Of a DNA stretch of 64,000 bases, positions 14,231 to 22,781 are shown in pieces (position 1 is the stretch's first letter; each line of letters starts with the position of its first letter). Made by a program: the position numbers and the translations under genes. The notes beneath the pieces are model-generated. The model was not told where the DNA came from, ran no database searches, and saw only the letters and a program-made list of their open reading frames with translations. Source of the stretch: UBA1366 sp047602575 (GTDB lineage Bacteria > Bacillota > Clostridia > Oscillospirales > Ruminococcaceae); NCBI GenBank assembly GCA_047602575.1, contig JASGGY010000008.1:62001-126000 (forward strand), in the 5' to 3' direction.

Positions 14231-15625
14231 ATGAGAACGGAGCGGGATTTTTTGGGGCAGCGCACTCTGCCGACGGACTGCCTATATGGCATCGAAACCC
14301 TACGTGCGCGGGAGAATTTCCCGCTGGCGGGGCGGTCGGCGAACCGTTCGCTTCTGCACGCGATTGCGCTTGTCAAGCGCTGCGCCGCGCAGGCAAACGC
14401 GGCAATCGGGGCGCTGGATCAAGAAAAAGCGGCGGCGATCTGCGCGGCCTGCGATGAGCTGATTGCCGGAAAATACGATGAGAGCCTTGTCACCGACGCG
14501 CTGCAGGGCGGTGCGGGGACCTCCACGAACATGAATGTCAACGAGGTTGCGGCGAATCTGGCGCTGAAAAAGCTCGGAATGGCGGCGGGGCGGTACGATG
14601 TGATCAGCCCGCTTGACGATGTGAACATGGGGCAATCCACCAACGATGTGTACCCGACGGCGCTGCGGATTGCGGCGATCACAGCGGTGCGCGCGCTCAG
14701 CGACCAGTGCGCGGCGTTACAGGAAGCCCTCCAGCGCAGGGAGCAGGAATTCGCCGGCATTGTCAAGCTCGGGCGGACGGAGCTGACCGATGCCGTTCCC
14801 GTCACGCTCGGGCAGGAATTCGGTGCATACGCGCAGGCGATCGCCCGCGACCGGTGGCGGATTTACAAGTCCGAGGAACGGCTGCGGATGGTGAACATCG
14901 GCGGCACGGCGGTGGGTGCGCCGCAGTTTATGCCCGAAAACGCCGCGCGACGGCAGTATGCGTTTCAAATCATCGCACTGCTGCAGGAGCAGACCGGCAT
15001 CGGGCTTGCGCGCGCGGAATACCCGATGGATGTGACGCAGAATCAGGATGTGTTCGCCGAAGTTTCGGGCTTTCTCAAGGCGCTGGCGGTCAATCTGATG
15101 AAGCTTTGCGGTGATCTGCGCCTGCTATCCTCCGGTCCGCACGGGGGGCTGGGGGAACTGAGGCTTGCGCCCTTGCAGGCGGGCAGCACGATCATGCCGG
15201 GAAAGGTCAACCCCGTGATTCCCGAGGCGGTGACGCAGGCGGCGATCCGGGTGATGGCGAACGACACGGCGATTGCGTTTGCGGCGGCGAGCGGCAACCT
15301 TGAGCTGAACGCGTTTATGCCGCTGATTGCGGACAGCCTGCTCGAGAGTTTGGAGCTGCTGGTTAACGCGGTGAAGATGCTGCGCGAGAAGTGCATTGAT
15401 ACGCTTTCCGCCGACCCTGCGCGCTGCCTGAAAAACCTGACCGGTTCACCGACCTGGTACGCGACAGTGCTTGCCCCGCACATCGGTTATGCGAAGGCGG
15501 CGGCGCTTCTCGCGCAGACCGGCGCGGACGCTGAAAAAATCAAAACGGCGGTGCTTGCAGAAAATCTGCTTTCCGCCGAACTGCTCGACGCGCTGCTGGA
15601 TGCCGCAAAATTTGATACTATTTAA
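14231..15625 (+). CDS. aspA: aspartate ammonia-lyase (aspartase/fumarase family)
   Basis: A 464-residue lyase expected to convert aspartate to fumarate and ammonia. ATG 14231 follows GGAGG at 14219-14223; an upstream in-frame start at 14114 lies before the promoter. Family signatures are GGAGTSTNMNVNEVAAN (about residue 96), the TELTDAVPVTLGQEFGAY region and the catalytic loop GSTIMPGKVNPVIPE (about 322). In fumarases the loop usually continues PTQCE; VIPE and the TDAVP stretch favour aspartase. Cytosolic homotetramer by family. It lies alone, with dut about 100 bases downstream. Confidence 0.88.
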   Translation: MRTERDFLGQRTLPTDCLYGIETLRARENFPLAGRSANRSLLHAIALVKRCAAQANAAIGALDQEKAAAICAACDELIAGKYDESLVTDALQGGAGTSTNMNVNEVAANLALKKLGMAAGRYDVISPLDDVNMGQSTNDVYPTALRIAAITAVRALSDQCAALQEALQRREQEFAGIVKLGRTELTDAVPVTLGQEFGAYAQAIARDRWRIYKSEERLRMVNIGGTAVGAPQFMPENAARRQYAFQIIALLQEQTGIGLARAEYPMDVTQNQDVFAEVSGFLKALAVNLMKLCGDLRLLSSGPHGGLGELRLAPLQAGSTIMPGKVNPVIPEAVTQAAIRVMANDTAIAFAAASGNLELNAFMPLIADSLLESLELLVNAVKMLREKCIDTLSADPARCLKNLTGSPTWYATVLAPHIGYAKAAALLAQTGADAEKIKTAVLAENLLSAELLDALLDAAKFDTI

Positions 15626-15680
15626 AAAGGGCATTAGCGTGAAAGAACGAATCAATCAGAACAAGAGAGGGGGCGAGTCC

Positions 15681-15723
15681 ATGCATGCTCTTTCATAGCC
15701 ATTTGAGCATGGAGTGCATGGGC
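15681..15723 (+). other. hairpin with a tiny leader ORF before dut
   Basis: ATG CAT GCT CTT TCA TAG (15681-15698), preceded by AGAGGGGG, is embedded in an inverted repeat GCATGCTC...GAGCATGGAGTGC just ahead of the dut start. It may influence dut translation, or may be chance. Confidence 0.3.
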
Positions 15724-15728
15724 ATACT

Positions 15729-16169
15729 ATGACTTTATTTTTCAAGAAGCTCAAACCGGCAGCGGTTCTCCCCGCGCGGGCGACGGCGGGAAGCGCCGGC
15801 TATGATCTTTCCGCCTGCATCGAAAGCCCCGTCGTTATCCGACCGGGTGAAACGGTGCGGATTCCGACGGGGCTTGCGGCTTATTTTGACGGCGGCGAAA
15901 ACGTGGTGCTGCTTGTTTACCCCCGCTCGTCGCTGGCGACAAAGTTTAATATTACGCTGCCCAACTGCGTGGGCGTGGTGGACAGCGATTACCGCGGCGA
16001 AATCCTCGTCGCGCTCATCAACCTTTCCAAGACGGACTACACGGTGCTGCCAGCTGCGCGGATTGCGCAGCTGGTGGTGACGCCGGTGCTTCTGCCGGCG
16101 GTTTGCGAGGCGGACGAACTTCCGGAAACCGCACGGGGCGCGGGCGGGTTTGGGTCAACAGGGAGGTAG
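15729..16169 (+). CDS. dut: dUTP pyrophosphatase
   Basis: A 146-residue enzyme that hydrolyses dUTP to dUMP and keeps uracil out of DNA. All five trimeric dUTPase motifs are visible: AGYDLS, PRSSLATK, GVVDSDYRGEI, RIAQLVV and the C-terminal RGAGGFGSTGR loop. ATG 15729 is taken because the protein proper starts MTLFFKKL; GTG 15714 is in frame as an alternative, and neither has an ideal ribosome binding site. The stop codon falls in the first copy of the G-rich repeat. It is not in the prophage, so it is likely the host enzyme. Confidence 0.9.
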   Translation: MTLFFKKLKPAAVLPARATAGSAGYDLSACIESPVVIRPGETVRIPTGLAAYFDGGENVVLLVYPRSSLATKFNITLPNCVGVVDSDYRGEILVALINLSKTDYTVLPAARIAQLVVTPVLLPAVCEADELPETARGAGGFGSTGR

Positions 16170-16190
16170 GGCGGGGGCTTGCTCCCGCCG
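16165..16190. repeat. G-rich hairpin repeat, copy 1
   Basis: Core GGCGGGGGCTTGCTCCCGCC, able to form a GGCGGG/CCCGCC hairpin. It lies between convergent dut and the deacetylase gene. Copies 2 and 3 are at 21759-21784 and 22725-22750. Confidence 0.8.
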
Positions 16191-16214
16191 GGGGTATGCT
16201 GCCGCCGGGAGCGG

Positions 16215-17108
16215 TCACGGGCTGCCCAATGCCTTGCGCATGAAAGCCTCCGTCGAGATGCCCGCGGGTCGGTTGTAGCGGTTAAGCTCGCACAGACAGG
16301 CTTCGTCGCGGGTGATATAATTCGGTGCTTCCGCCACGCCTAAGGTCGCCGCAAAGCCCGCCTGCCCCATTACACAGCGGGCTTCTTTGCAGACCAGCCC
16401 GTAGGGATAGGCGTAGATTTCCGGTGTAACGCCGCACTGCGCGGTGAGCAGCGCCTGATTTTTCGCCGTGTCCGCGGCAAGCATCGCACAATAGTCGGCT
16501 TCGTCCTCGCCCGGCTTGCGCATCGTGCCGCGCCGCCCGTTGTCCATACTGTGGAGGTCATAGCTATGATTGGCGATTTCGACGCGTCCGCTGGCGGCTA
16601 AGGCTTTCACGTCTTCAAAATTGAGATAGGAATACGACACGCTCTGGGTTTTCTCTTTCGCTGCCTTTTCCGTGTAGCTGCCCACGACGGAAAACACTGC
16701 CTTGCAGTCGTATTTCTCCAACAGCGCCAGCGCATAGACGAGGTTGTTGTAAGAGCCGTCGTCAAAGGTAAGCACAACCGGCTTTTCGGGGAGGGGCGTG
16801 CCGTTTTGGACATAGGCGACTAAGTCGGAAACGAACACCGTCGTGTAGCCGTGCTGCTTGAGATAGCTGATATCCTGCTCCAGCACAACGGGAGACAGCA
16901 CATAATCCCCCTGCTGTGCGGCATCCTTTAGAATACTGTGATACATGATAATCGGCACAAAGATGCCGGTTTTTTCTTTTTTCGCCGCGTCCTTGGCAAA
17001 AGCCGGACGCACCAGCAGAATGCAGGCAATCAGCACCGCCGCGCATACCGTAAACACCGCCGCGTTTTTCAACAGTCCTTTATACCGCAACCGAATCATT
17101 CTTAACAT
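16215..17108 (-). CDS. membrane-anchored polysaccharide deacetylase (NodB homology)
   Basis: A 297-residue protein with one N-terminal membrane anchor (about residues 14-36, AAVFTVCAAVLIACILLV). The extracellular NodB-type domain has IIMYHSI, the metal-binding TFDDGS (about residue 116) and ANHSYDLHS (about 180), then YAYPYG. The family removes acetyl groups from peptidoglycan or other wall glycans. ATG 17108 is set 8 nt after GGAG. It is convergent with dut. The Asp and both His ligands are present, so it should be active. Confidence 0.85.
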   Translation of the reverse strand: MLRMIRLRYKGLLKNAAVFTVCAAVLIACILLVRPAFAKDAAKKEKTGIFVPIIMYHSILKDAAQQGDYVLSPVVLEQDISYLKQHGYTTVFVSDLVAYVQNGTPLPEKPVVLTFDDGSYNNLVYALALLEKYDCKAVFSVVGSYTEKAAKEKTQSVSYSYLNFEDVKALAASGRVEIANHSYDLHSMDNGRRGTMRKPGEDEADYCAMLAADTAKNQALLTAQCGVTPEIYAYPYGLVCKEARCVMGQAGFAATLGVAEAPNYITRDEACLCELNRYNRPAGISTEAFMRKALGSP

Positions 17109-17368
17109 CGCACGCGCGCTCCTTCTTCAATGTCAGCGGACGGAATCCTACTTTTAGTTTCCTGCCGCCAGACGTGATTTCTGACCACTTAAAGCGTATG
17201 CTTGGTTTTTGGCGGTTAGAAGCGGATCATCGGGGGATCTTGTAAAAACCGAACTGTGCGCGGATCACAGCGCAGTATAAACATTTGTTAACCTGCACAA
17301 TATTTCCCTTTGTATTTTGTTCATGTGTATAATTCTTCATTTTATCTAAAATATATACTGGATTAAAC

Positions 17369-17397
17369 TTGACAAATGATGAATCATATGTTATCCT
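17369..17397 (+). promoter_or_regulatory. promoter of the secreted-peptide/ABC cassette
   Basis: TTGACA (17369-17374), 17 bp, TATCCT (17392-17397). The spacer contains ATGATGAATCAT, a short inverted repeat. The rest of 17109-17368 is AT-rich with no gene I can support. Confidence 0.6.
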
Positions 17398-17454
17398 AAT
17401 GATGGTAAACGTTTACTTATTTTCAATACAATAATTTAAAACGGAGGAAAGATT

Positions 17455-17889
17455 ATGTTCGTAAAAAGAATCTTTGCAACCGGCTTGCTGGTTGCGGCAA
17501 TCGCAGGAACTGGCGCAACAGCACTTTTTGCATCGGCTGCCAATCAATACGGTAAAACGTTCAGCGTGGATGTTGCCGGTGTACGAGAAGCAAATCTGAA
17601 GGCTGTTGGTACGACAACTACAGCAACTGTTAATGGAAACACCGGCGCATCCAGCTCTCGCTGGATTGAAGTATATGTCAGTGAAAAAAATGTTTTAACC
17701 TCGACCACCACCGACTCGGCATACAAAAACCTGCAAACGTCAAATGGTGTGATATATTATTCCGCTCACATCCCCCGGTCATACAAGACATCTGACCTTT
17801 TGTACACATATTCCGTAATAACCAAGCCTGATGTACAGAATTCTTTTGTCATCGACACCATTTCATATTATAACAACCAAAGCAATTGA
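17455..17889 (+). CDS. small secreted protein, candidate bacteriocin-like product
   Basis: A 144-residue protein with a clear Sec signal peptide (KRIFATGLLVAAIAGTGATA, then ALFASAA; cleavage expected near residue 29). The mature 115 residues are polar, Ser/Thr/Asn-rich, beta-prone and free of Cys (RWIEVYVSEKNVL; GVIYYSAHIPRSYKTSD). It is first in a unit with two FtsX-type permeases and one ATPase. This layout matches lactococcin-972-type loci: a small secreted protein, an FtsX-like membrane protein and an ABC ATPase. I do not see a convincing sequence match to that family, so the call rests on context. GGAGG precedes ATG 17455. Confidence 0.6.
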   Translation: MFVKRIFATGLLVAAIAGTGATALFASAANQYGKTFSVDVAGVREANLKAVGTTTTATVNGNTGASSSRWIEVYVSEKNVLTSTTTDSAYKNLQTSNGVIYYSAHIPRSYKTSDLLYTYSVITKPDVQNSFVIDTISYYNNQSN

Positions 17890-17894
17890 ACAAT

Positions 17895-17936
17895 GCTACC
17901 GGCTATATCGCTAATATAGCCGGTAGCCTATCTTTT
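17895..17936 (+). terminator. intra-operon terminator/attenuator
   Basis: A perfect 14-bp stem GCTACCGGCTATAT / ATATAGCCGGTAGC with loop CGCTA, then CTATCTTTT. It lies 6 bases after the secreted-protein stop and just before the permease ribosome binding site, so most transcripts should end here and some read on. Confidence 0.8.
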
Positions 17937-17945
17937 GGAGTACAT

Positions 17946-19154
17946 ATGAGAATCTTACTGTTTAATATGTTAAGCTTTCTAAAAAGCAATAAAATGATTT
18001 TCATCATTTCCGTCCTGTGTCAGTTTGTCGCCGTACTGGTGATTCTCTTTGCGCATGGGGCGTTTCAGAATTTCCAAAAGCAAAGCCAAAGCGGTGTTTT
18101 TTTCAATAGCAGCGATATTCAATACGATATTGGTTTTGGAAATATCACCAATCAGGAAGTAATCAAAACCGATTCCGGCGTGAATACCATCTATGACTAT
18201 GACGGTGGTTTGTATCTGTATGATTTATTTAAAGCTATGAACGCAATGGACAAAGAAACGAAAAAGGGCTTTACTGGCTGCGCCAATGTATATGAAATCA
18301 CGGACGCAGGATACGAATGGATTCTTGTTGTTAATATGGAATATCTTGAATCATATGATGCCTATGGATATTATCAGGTTGCATTAGATAATATGGGGAA
18401 AGATCTGTCCAGCGGAAGAATGCTTACTCAGGAGGATTTTGTTACTGGAGCATACGTCGCCGTGATGTCGCCTCAAAGAGCAGATCAACTCGGCTTGGAT
18501 GTCGGAGATACCTTTACATTTTTAGGCAATTCGTATGAGCTGGTTGGAACATACGATTTCGCAGAGCCTTTTATAGATGTTCCGCCCGCCACCTTACCGA
18601 ATTTATATGACGACAATGCGTGTGTGACCATCAACATGAACGGCGTGATGATGACCACGAAAACCTATAACGGCATTCAAGCTGCTTTTCGCAGCGTGTT
18701 CGGAGATTACGTGAAATTCCCGCCCATCCCCACGGTGGAGGAATCCGAGGTGCAGTATTACCGCACGGTGATGCTGATTTCGCTGCTCATCGCGGCGGTT
18801 TCCGCGATTGACTTGGCGGTGCTTTACAAATTTATCCTCAACACCCGCCGCAAGCAGCTGGCCGTTTTCCGCATCACAGGCTGTACAAAATCCCGCGCAC
18901 GGCGGATTTATTTATCCGAAATCCTGCTCTTTTCACTGATGTCATTCGCGGGTGCGGCGGCAGTGTATCATTTCGCGGTTCTACCGCGGCTGACAAAGAT
19001 TTTTGAATTCATCGCGGATGCTTACGAGCCGAAAACCTATCTGATTCTGGGCGGAATTTATCTCGCGGCAGTGTATGGGATCCTCAATGCCATGATCTTC
19101 TTCCACATCAGAAAAACGCCGGTTGAGCTTTTGAGGGGGAGGGACAAGACGTGA
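17946..19154 (+). CDS. FtsX-type ABC permease 1
   Basis: A 402-residue membrane protein with one N-terminal span (about 15-37), a large extracellular domain (about 40-275) and three C-terminal spans (about 278-300, 325-350, 363-385), the MacB/FtsX topology. ATG 17946 follows GGAG (17937-17940). The C-terminal part has the typical coupling region (RRKQLAVFRITGCTKSRARR). With permease 2 and the ATPase it should form a transporter that exports, or protects against, the secreted protein upstream. Its last four bases overlap the next start. Confidence 0.8.
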   Translation: MRILLFNMLSFLKSNKMIFIISVLCQFVAVLVILFAHGAFQNFQKQSQSGVFFNSSDIQYDIGFGNITNQEVIKTDSGVNTIYDYDGGLYLYDLFKAMNAMDKETKKGFTGCANVYEITDAGYEWILVVNMEYLESYDAYGYYQVALDNMGKDLSSGRMLTQEDFVTGAYVAVMSPQRADQLGLDVGDTFTFLGNSYELVGTYDFAEPFIDVPPATLPNLYDDNACVTINMNGVMMTTKTYNGIQAAFRSVFGDYVKFPPIPTVEESEVQYYRTVMLISLLIAAVSAIDLAVLYKFILNTRRKQLAVFRITGCTKSRARRIYLSEILLFSLMSFAGAAAVYHFAVLPRLTKIFEFIADAYEPKTYLILGGIYLAAVYGILNAMIFFHIRKTPVELLRGRDKT

Positions 19155-20383
19155 TTAAATACGGGTTTCGTGAATTTCAGCGCAACATTTTCACCAACCT
19201 GCTTGTCATCCTCCAGCTTGCTGTCACACTTGTGCTGACCGTCGCCATGCTCTCGGCGGTGGAAAACCGAATCAAGCTCTATCTCCCGCTCAAGGACAAT
19301 CTCGCACAGGACGGCTACGCGGTGATGTTCCGAGCAGGCTCCGAGGTTTTTGCAACGGACGGATCGGAGCAGCCGATCTATCAGTTATCAAAAAACGTGA
19401 CGGATGTTCTCACGGCATATTATCCGAATCTGTCCATCAGCGATCCCTACACAACCCTGCGCAGCTACAACCAGCGTGTGACGGAGCTTTATAAGCCGAA
19501 GATGTCCGACGGGGTCTGGATTGACCACGCGGAAAACAACACCGACTATGTCTGCGCCGTTGCAACTTACGGAAGCATTTATAAAGTCGGTGACATCATT
19601 GCCGGCTCGATGACTGCGCCGGGTGCGGAATTGACGCAGGAGATGATTGAGAACGGTAACTATGAGCTGCCGCGCGTTACCGTCAACATCAAAATCATCG
19701 GCGTTCTCAAGCAAAACGAATCTCTGTTCGGCGTTTCGGCAGCCGGCACAAACATGGATTATCGGGACTTTTATGTAAAAACCGCGAATCTCCCCGCCGG
19801 TGAATCCTATCTGGTGTTCAACGCAGCGGAATTGACGCAGCATCAGATCAGCCAGATGCCGTCCGGTCTGGGATTGATCAATATCGCGGACGGATTAACG
19901 GACGAACAGATCCAAAATACCCAAACCGCGCTCACCAAACTGGGTGTACTGTATGATATCCGCGGTATAAATGAGGCAAGCACCGTCTATGTTTATCACC
20001 AGCTTTATCTGCTGCTGCCCATCATCATTTGCTTTTTGCTTTTGGTTGCGGTCAGCTCGCTGAGCCTGTCGGCGATTTACACAAAAAAACAGCTGAAGAA
20101 TTTCGCGCTTTATTACCTGTGCGGCAGCCGCTGGCGCAGCTGTCTGCGCATCAGCCTGATGAACACGTTGCTTGTATCCCTTGTCAGCATCCTGCTTGCG
20201 TGGGCTTTCATCAACATCGACAACGGCTTTGGTTTGTTAAAAAACACCATCGTCAGCTTCGGTTGGTATCAATTCTGTGCTTGTGCCGCTGTGCTGGTGT
20301 TTCACATTCTCGTTTCGCAGGCGATGCCGCTGCGCATTATGGCAACCACCACACCGAAAGAAATTATCACAACCTATGAATAA
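19151..20383 (+). CDS. FtsX-type ABC permease 2
   Basis: A 410-residue membrane protein starting GTG 19151 inside GTGA, translationally coupled to permease 1. Spans lie at about residues 14-36, 288-312, 335-358 and 372-395, with a 240-residue extracellular domain between the first two. The loop after the second span (YTKKQLKNFALYYLCGSRWR) matches the ATPase-coupling site of permease 1. The two permeases are homologous in layout but diverged in sequence, suggesting a heterodimer. Function as export or immunity pump is inferred from the neighbouring secreted protein. Confidence 0.8.
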   Translation: MIKYGFREFQRNIFTNLLVILQLAVTLVLTVAMLSAVENRIKLYLPLKDNLAQDGYAVMFRAGSEVFATDGSEQPIYQLSKNVTDVLTAYYPNLSISDPYTTLRSYNQRVTELYKPKMSDGVWIDHAENNTDYVCAVATYGSIYKVGDIIAGSMTAPGAELTQEMIENGNYELPRVTVNIKIIGVLKQNESLFGVSAAGTNMDYRDFYVKTANLPAGESYLVFNAAELTQHQISQMPSGLGLINIADGLTDEQIQNTQTALTKLGVLYDIRGINEASTVYVYHQLYLLLPIIICFLLLVAVSSLSLSAIYTKKQLKNFALYYLCGSRWRSCLRISLMNTLLVSLVSILLAWAFINIDNGFGLLKNTIVSFGWYQFCACAAVLVFHILVSQAMPLRIMATTTPKEIITTYE

Positions 20384-20405
20384 ATTTTCAGAAAGGAGCG
20401 GCAGC

Positions 20406-21071
20406 ATGATCAGATTAGAAAATGTCCACAAGATTTATAACCCGAAGAGATCCAATGCGTTTGAAGCGCTCAAAGGGATTTCGATGGAAATCGGCGACGG
20501 TGAGCTTGTCGCGGTGATCGGTAAGTCCGGTGCGGGAAAATCCACGCTTCTGCACATCCTCGCCTGCATTGACAGCTTTCAGGACGGCAATTATACCATT
20601 GACGATGTACTGGTGAAAAAGCTCGGCGAAAAACAATACGCGCGCATCCGCAACGAGAAAATCGGCATGGTTATGCAGGATTTCGCGCTGGTCGAGGATT
20701 TCACGGCGCTTGAAAACGTCCTGATTCCCCTGGCTTTTTCAAAGAAAAAAATCGCGGGCAAAAAACAGCGCGCCAAGCAGGCGCTTGAAGCCGTCGGCAT
20801 CGCCGCGCTTGCGGGCAAGCCGGTCAACAAGCTTTCCGGCGGGCAAAAACAACGTGTCGCCATCGCGCGGGCAATCGTCAACGATCCTGCCATGATTCTC
20901 GCCGACGAGCCGACCGGCGCGCTTGATTCCAAAACCGGCGAGGAGATCATGACCTTGTTCAAAGACCTCAATGCCCAAGGACGCACCGTTGTGATTGTCA
21001 CCCACGACCCGAAAATCGCCGAGCAGTGCGGCAGAATCATCGAGATTTCCGACGGGCTGATTGTTAGTTAG
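20406..21071 (+). CDS. ABC transporter ATP-binding protein (MacB/LolD-like)
   Basis: A 221-residue ATPase with Walker A GKSGAGKST (about residue 41), Q-loop MVMQDFALVEDF, signature LSGGQKQRVAIARA, Walker B MILADEPTGALDS and the H-switch VTHD. The DEPTGALDS form is typical of MacB/LolD/FtsE-like ATPases that work with FtsX-type permeases. ATG 20406 is preceded by AAAGGAG; the gene follows permease 2 by 22 bases and ends the cassette. All catalytic residues are present. Confidence 0.9.
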   Translation: MIRLENVHKIYNPKRSNAFEALKGISMEIGDGELVAVIGKSGAGKSTLLHILACIDSFQDGNYTIDDVLVKKLGEKQYARIRNEKIGMVMQDFALVEDFTALENVLIPLAFSKKKIAGKKQRAKQALEAVGIAALAGKPVNKLSGGQKQRVAIARAIVNDPAMILADEPTGALDSKTGEEIMTLFKDLNAQGRTVVIVTHDPKIAEQCGRIIEISDGLIVS

Positions 21072-21095
21072 CCACTAAAACCATGGATGAAAAAC

Positions 21096-21136
21096 TTCGG
21101 GCATCACCGCGTCCTTCCGGTACGGCGATGCCCGAA
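21096..21136 (-). terminator. terminator of the flavodoxin-like gene
   Basis: TTCGGGCATC / GATGCCCGAA stem with a nested ACCG/CGGT pairing; on the minus strand it is followed by GTTTTTC. Confidence 0.65.
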
Positions 21137-21180
21137 AACAACGAACCGCCCGCAGATGATTTTCTCTGTAGGCGGATTTG

Positions 21181-21729
21181 TTATCGGCGGAGTTTTTCGC
21201 AAACGGCTTCCAATTCACACAAAAATGCCTGATTATCGACGGGCGGAGTTTGGTCCGTTCCCGCGCAAAGGGCGGTGTGAATTTCATCCGCGCCGGCGCA
21301 TTTTAAGATGCGCGCTCCCTGAAGCATGGCGGCTTGTGCGGTTTCGCGCGGGTTTCCGGCGGCGAGGAGCAGCACACCGGTTTTGGTGCGCGCGGGCGGG
21401 GCATCTTTTCGGATGAACCGGCTTGCCCAGCGGCTTTGCAGGCGGCTGAACAAGTTCACCGCTTCCCCCGAAAGCCCCGAAAACCAGACCGGTGACGCGA
21501 GCACCAGCGTGTCCGCGCGGTCGATTTCCGCAAACAGCGTCTGCGCGCCGTCGGAAACCGCACAGCCCGCACGGGAAAAGCAATACCGGCAGTCCGAACA
21601 CGGCGCGATGTCGGTTTCGCTGGCGCAGACCAAAACGGTTTCGCCCGAAAGCCGCGCGGACAGCAGCCTGACCAGCGCGTCGGTATCCCCGCCCCTGTGG
21701 GCGGAGGCGTTCACAATCACAGTTCGCAT
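21181..21729 (-). CDS. flavodoxin-fold NAD(P)H-dependent reductase
   Basis: A 182-residue protein. The N-terminus (VIVNASAHRGGDTDALVRLL) is an FMN phosphate-binding loop of the NADPH-dependent FMN reductase/flavodoxin fold. ASPVWFSGLSG is the second flavin contact. The cysteine cluster PCSDCRYCFSRAGC (about residues 43-56) is typical of the iron-sulfur flavoprotein-like subgroup, although it may instead be a redox or structural site. Cytosolic. The gene follows the metallophosphoesterase gene, separated by the G-rich repeat. Physiological substrate unknown. Confidence 0.8.
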   Translation of the reverse strand: MRTVIVNASAHRGGDTDALVRLLSARLSGETVLVCASETDIAPCSDCRYCFSRAGCAVSDGAQTLFAEIDRADTLVLASPVWFSGLSGEAVNLFSRLQSRWASRFIRKDAPPARTKTGVLLLAAGNPRETAQAAMLQGARILKCAGADEIHTALCAGTDQTPPVDNQAFLCELEAVCEKLRR

Positions 21730-21758
21730 AGACGCTCCTTTATTGGGTCTGGGGGATG

Positions 21759-21784
21759 GGTAGGGCGGGGGCTTGCTCCCGCCG
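21759..21784. repeat. G-rich hairpin repeat, copy 2
   Basis: Identical to copy 1 over 26 bp. Between the metallophosphoesterase stop and the flavodoxin start, 30 bases ahead of the latter. Confidence 0.8.
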
Positions 21785-21804
21785 CGGGCGATTTCCGCCG
21801 CCAG

Positions 21805-22692
21805 CTACTCGTTGGTCAGTACGATTTTTACAAGCTCCGGACGGTTGAATATGCGGAAGGGAAATGCGCTATTCCCTAAGCCGCGGCTGACGATCATCGC
21901 GGTTGCGCCCCGATCATACCGCCCCGCCGTATAGTCCGGAAACAGACCCTGCCCCGGTGCGTACAGTCCGATGTCCGTGAACGGGATGCGGATCTGCCCG
22001 CCATGGGCGTGCCCGCACAGCACAAGGTCAAAGCCGTACTGTGCATAAACATCAAACTGCTGCGGCATATGCGCGAGCGCAAGGGTAAACGCACCCGCCG
22101 GAACCTGCGCGGCAAGCGACTCCGCCAACGGACTTTTTTCGGTTCCCGCGATGGTCAGCTCATCCAGCCCCACCAGCCAGAAGCCCTCCGCAATCCGCAC
22201 CGTTTTGTCATTGACAATCCGCACGCCCGCCTGCTCCATTTCCGCCAGAAGGCGGTCGTAGTCTGCCTGCACGCGCAGCTCGTGGTTTCCGCTGATATAA
22301 TAAACCGGCGCAATTTCCGCAGCACCCTTGCAGAATGTCACCGCCGCGTCCACATCCGTATGGCGGCTGTCAATCAGATCCCCTGTGATTGCAATCAGGT
22401 CGGGCGACGCTGCGCGGATTTCCGCGAGCAGCCGTTTGCTGTCCGCGCCGAACTCCTTGTTGTGCAAATCGGAAATCTGAACGACCGTAAAGCCGTTGAG
22501 CGCGGCTGGGAATTTTGCGCTCGCAAAGGTGATGTCCGTGGTTTCCAGCGCATTGTCCTGCCACCACAAAAACGCGGTGAGGAGGATAGCTATCACACCC
22601 AGCCGGATGAGCCGGAAGCGCAGGCTGTGCTTCCGGCGTTTGCGGGATGCCGCGGCGGGCTGTGCGTCGGAAATCCGTTCAGTTCTCATCAT
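21805..22692 (-). CDS. membrane-anchored metallophosphoesterase (YkuE-like)
   Basis: A 295-residue protein with a basic N-terminus and one membrane span (about residues 28-48, RLGVIAILLTAFLWW). The phosphoesterase domain carries the metal-binding motifs ISDLHN, TGDLIDS, GNHE and GHAHGGQIRIP. The build matches the YkuE/calcineurin-like group of Gram-positive surface phosphoesterases; substrate unknown. ATG 22692 has AAGGTG upstream. It is downstream of thrS with a G-rich repeat between, so it may be transcribed separately. Confidence 0.85.
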   Translation of the reverse strand: MMRTERISDAQPAAASRKRRKHSLRFRLIRLGVIAILLTAFLWWQDNALETTDITFASAKFPAALNGFTVVQISDLHNKEFGADSKRLLAEIRAASPDLIAITGDLIDSRHTDVDAAVTFCKGAAEIAPVYYISGNHELRVQADYDRLLAEMEQAGVRIVNDKTVRIAEGFWLVGLDELTIAGTEKSPLAESLAAQVPAGAFTLALAHMPQQFDVYAQYGFDLVLCGHAHGGQIRIPFTDIGLYAPGQGLFPDYTAGRYDRGATAMIVSRGLGNSAFPFRIFNRPELVKIVLTNE

Positions 22693-22724
22693 CCGCGCAC
22701 CTTCTTCATTCGGGTTTTCAAGCG

Positions 22725-22750
22725 GGTAGGGCGGGGGCTTGCTTCCGCCG
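22725..22750. repeat. G-rich hairpin repeat, copy 3
   Basis: 25 of 26 bases match copies 1 and 2. Between the thrS stop and the metallophosphoesterase start. Confidence 0.8.
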
Positions 22751-22781
22751 CGGGCGCGCTTGCGTATTATGCTTCCGGCGC

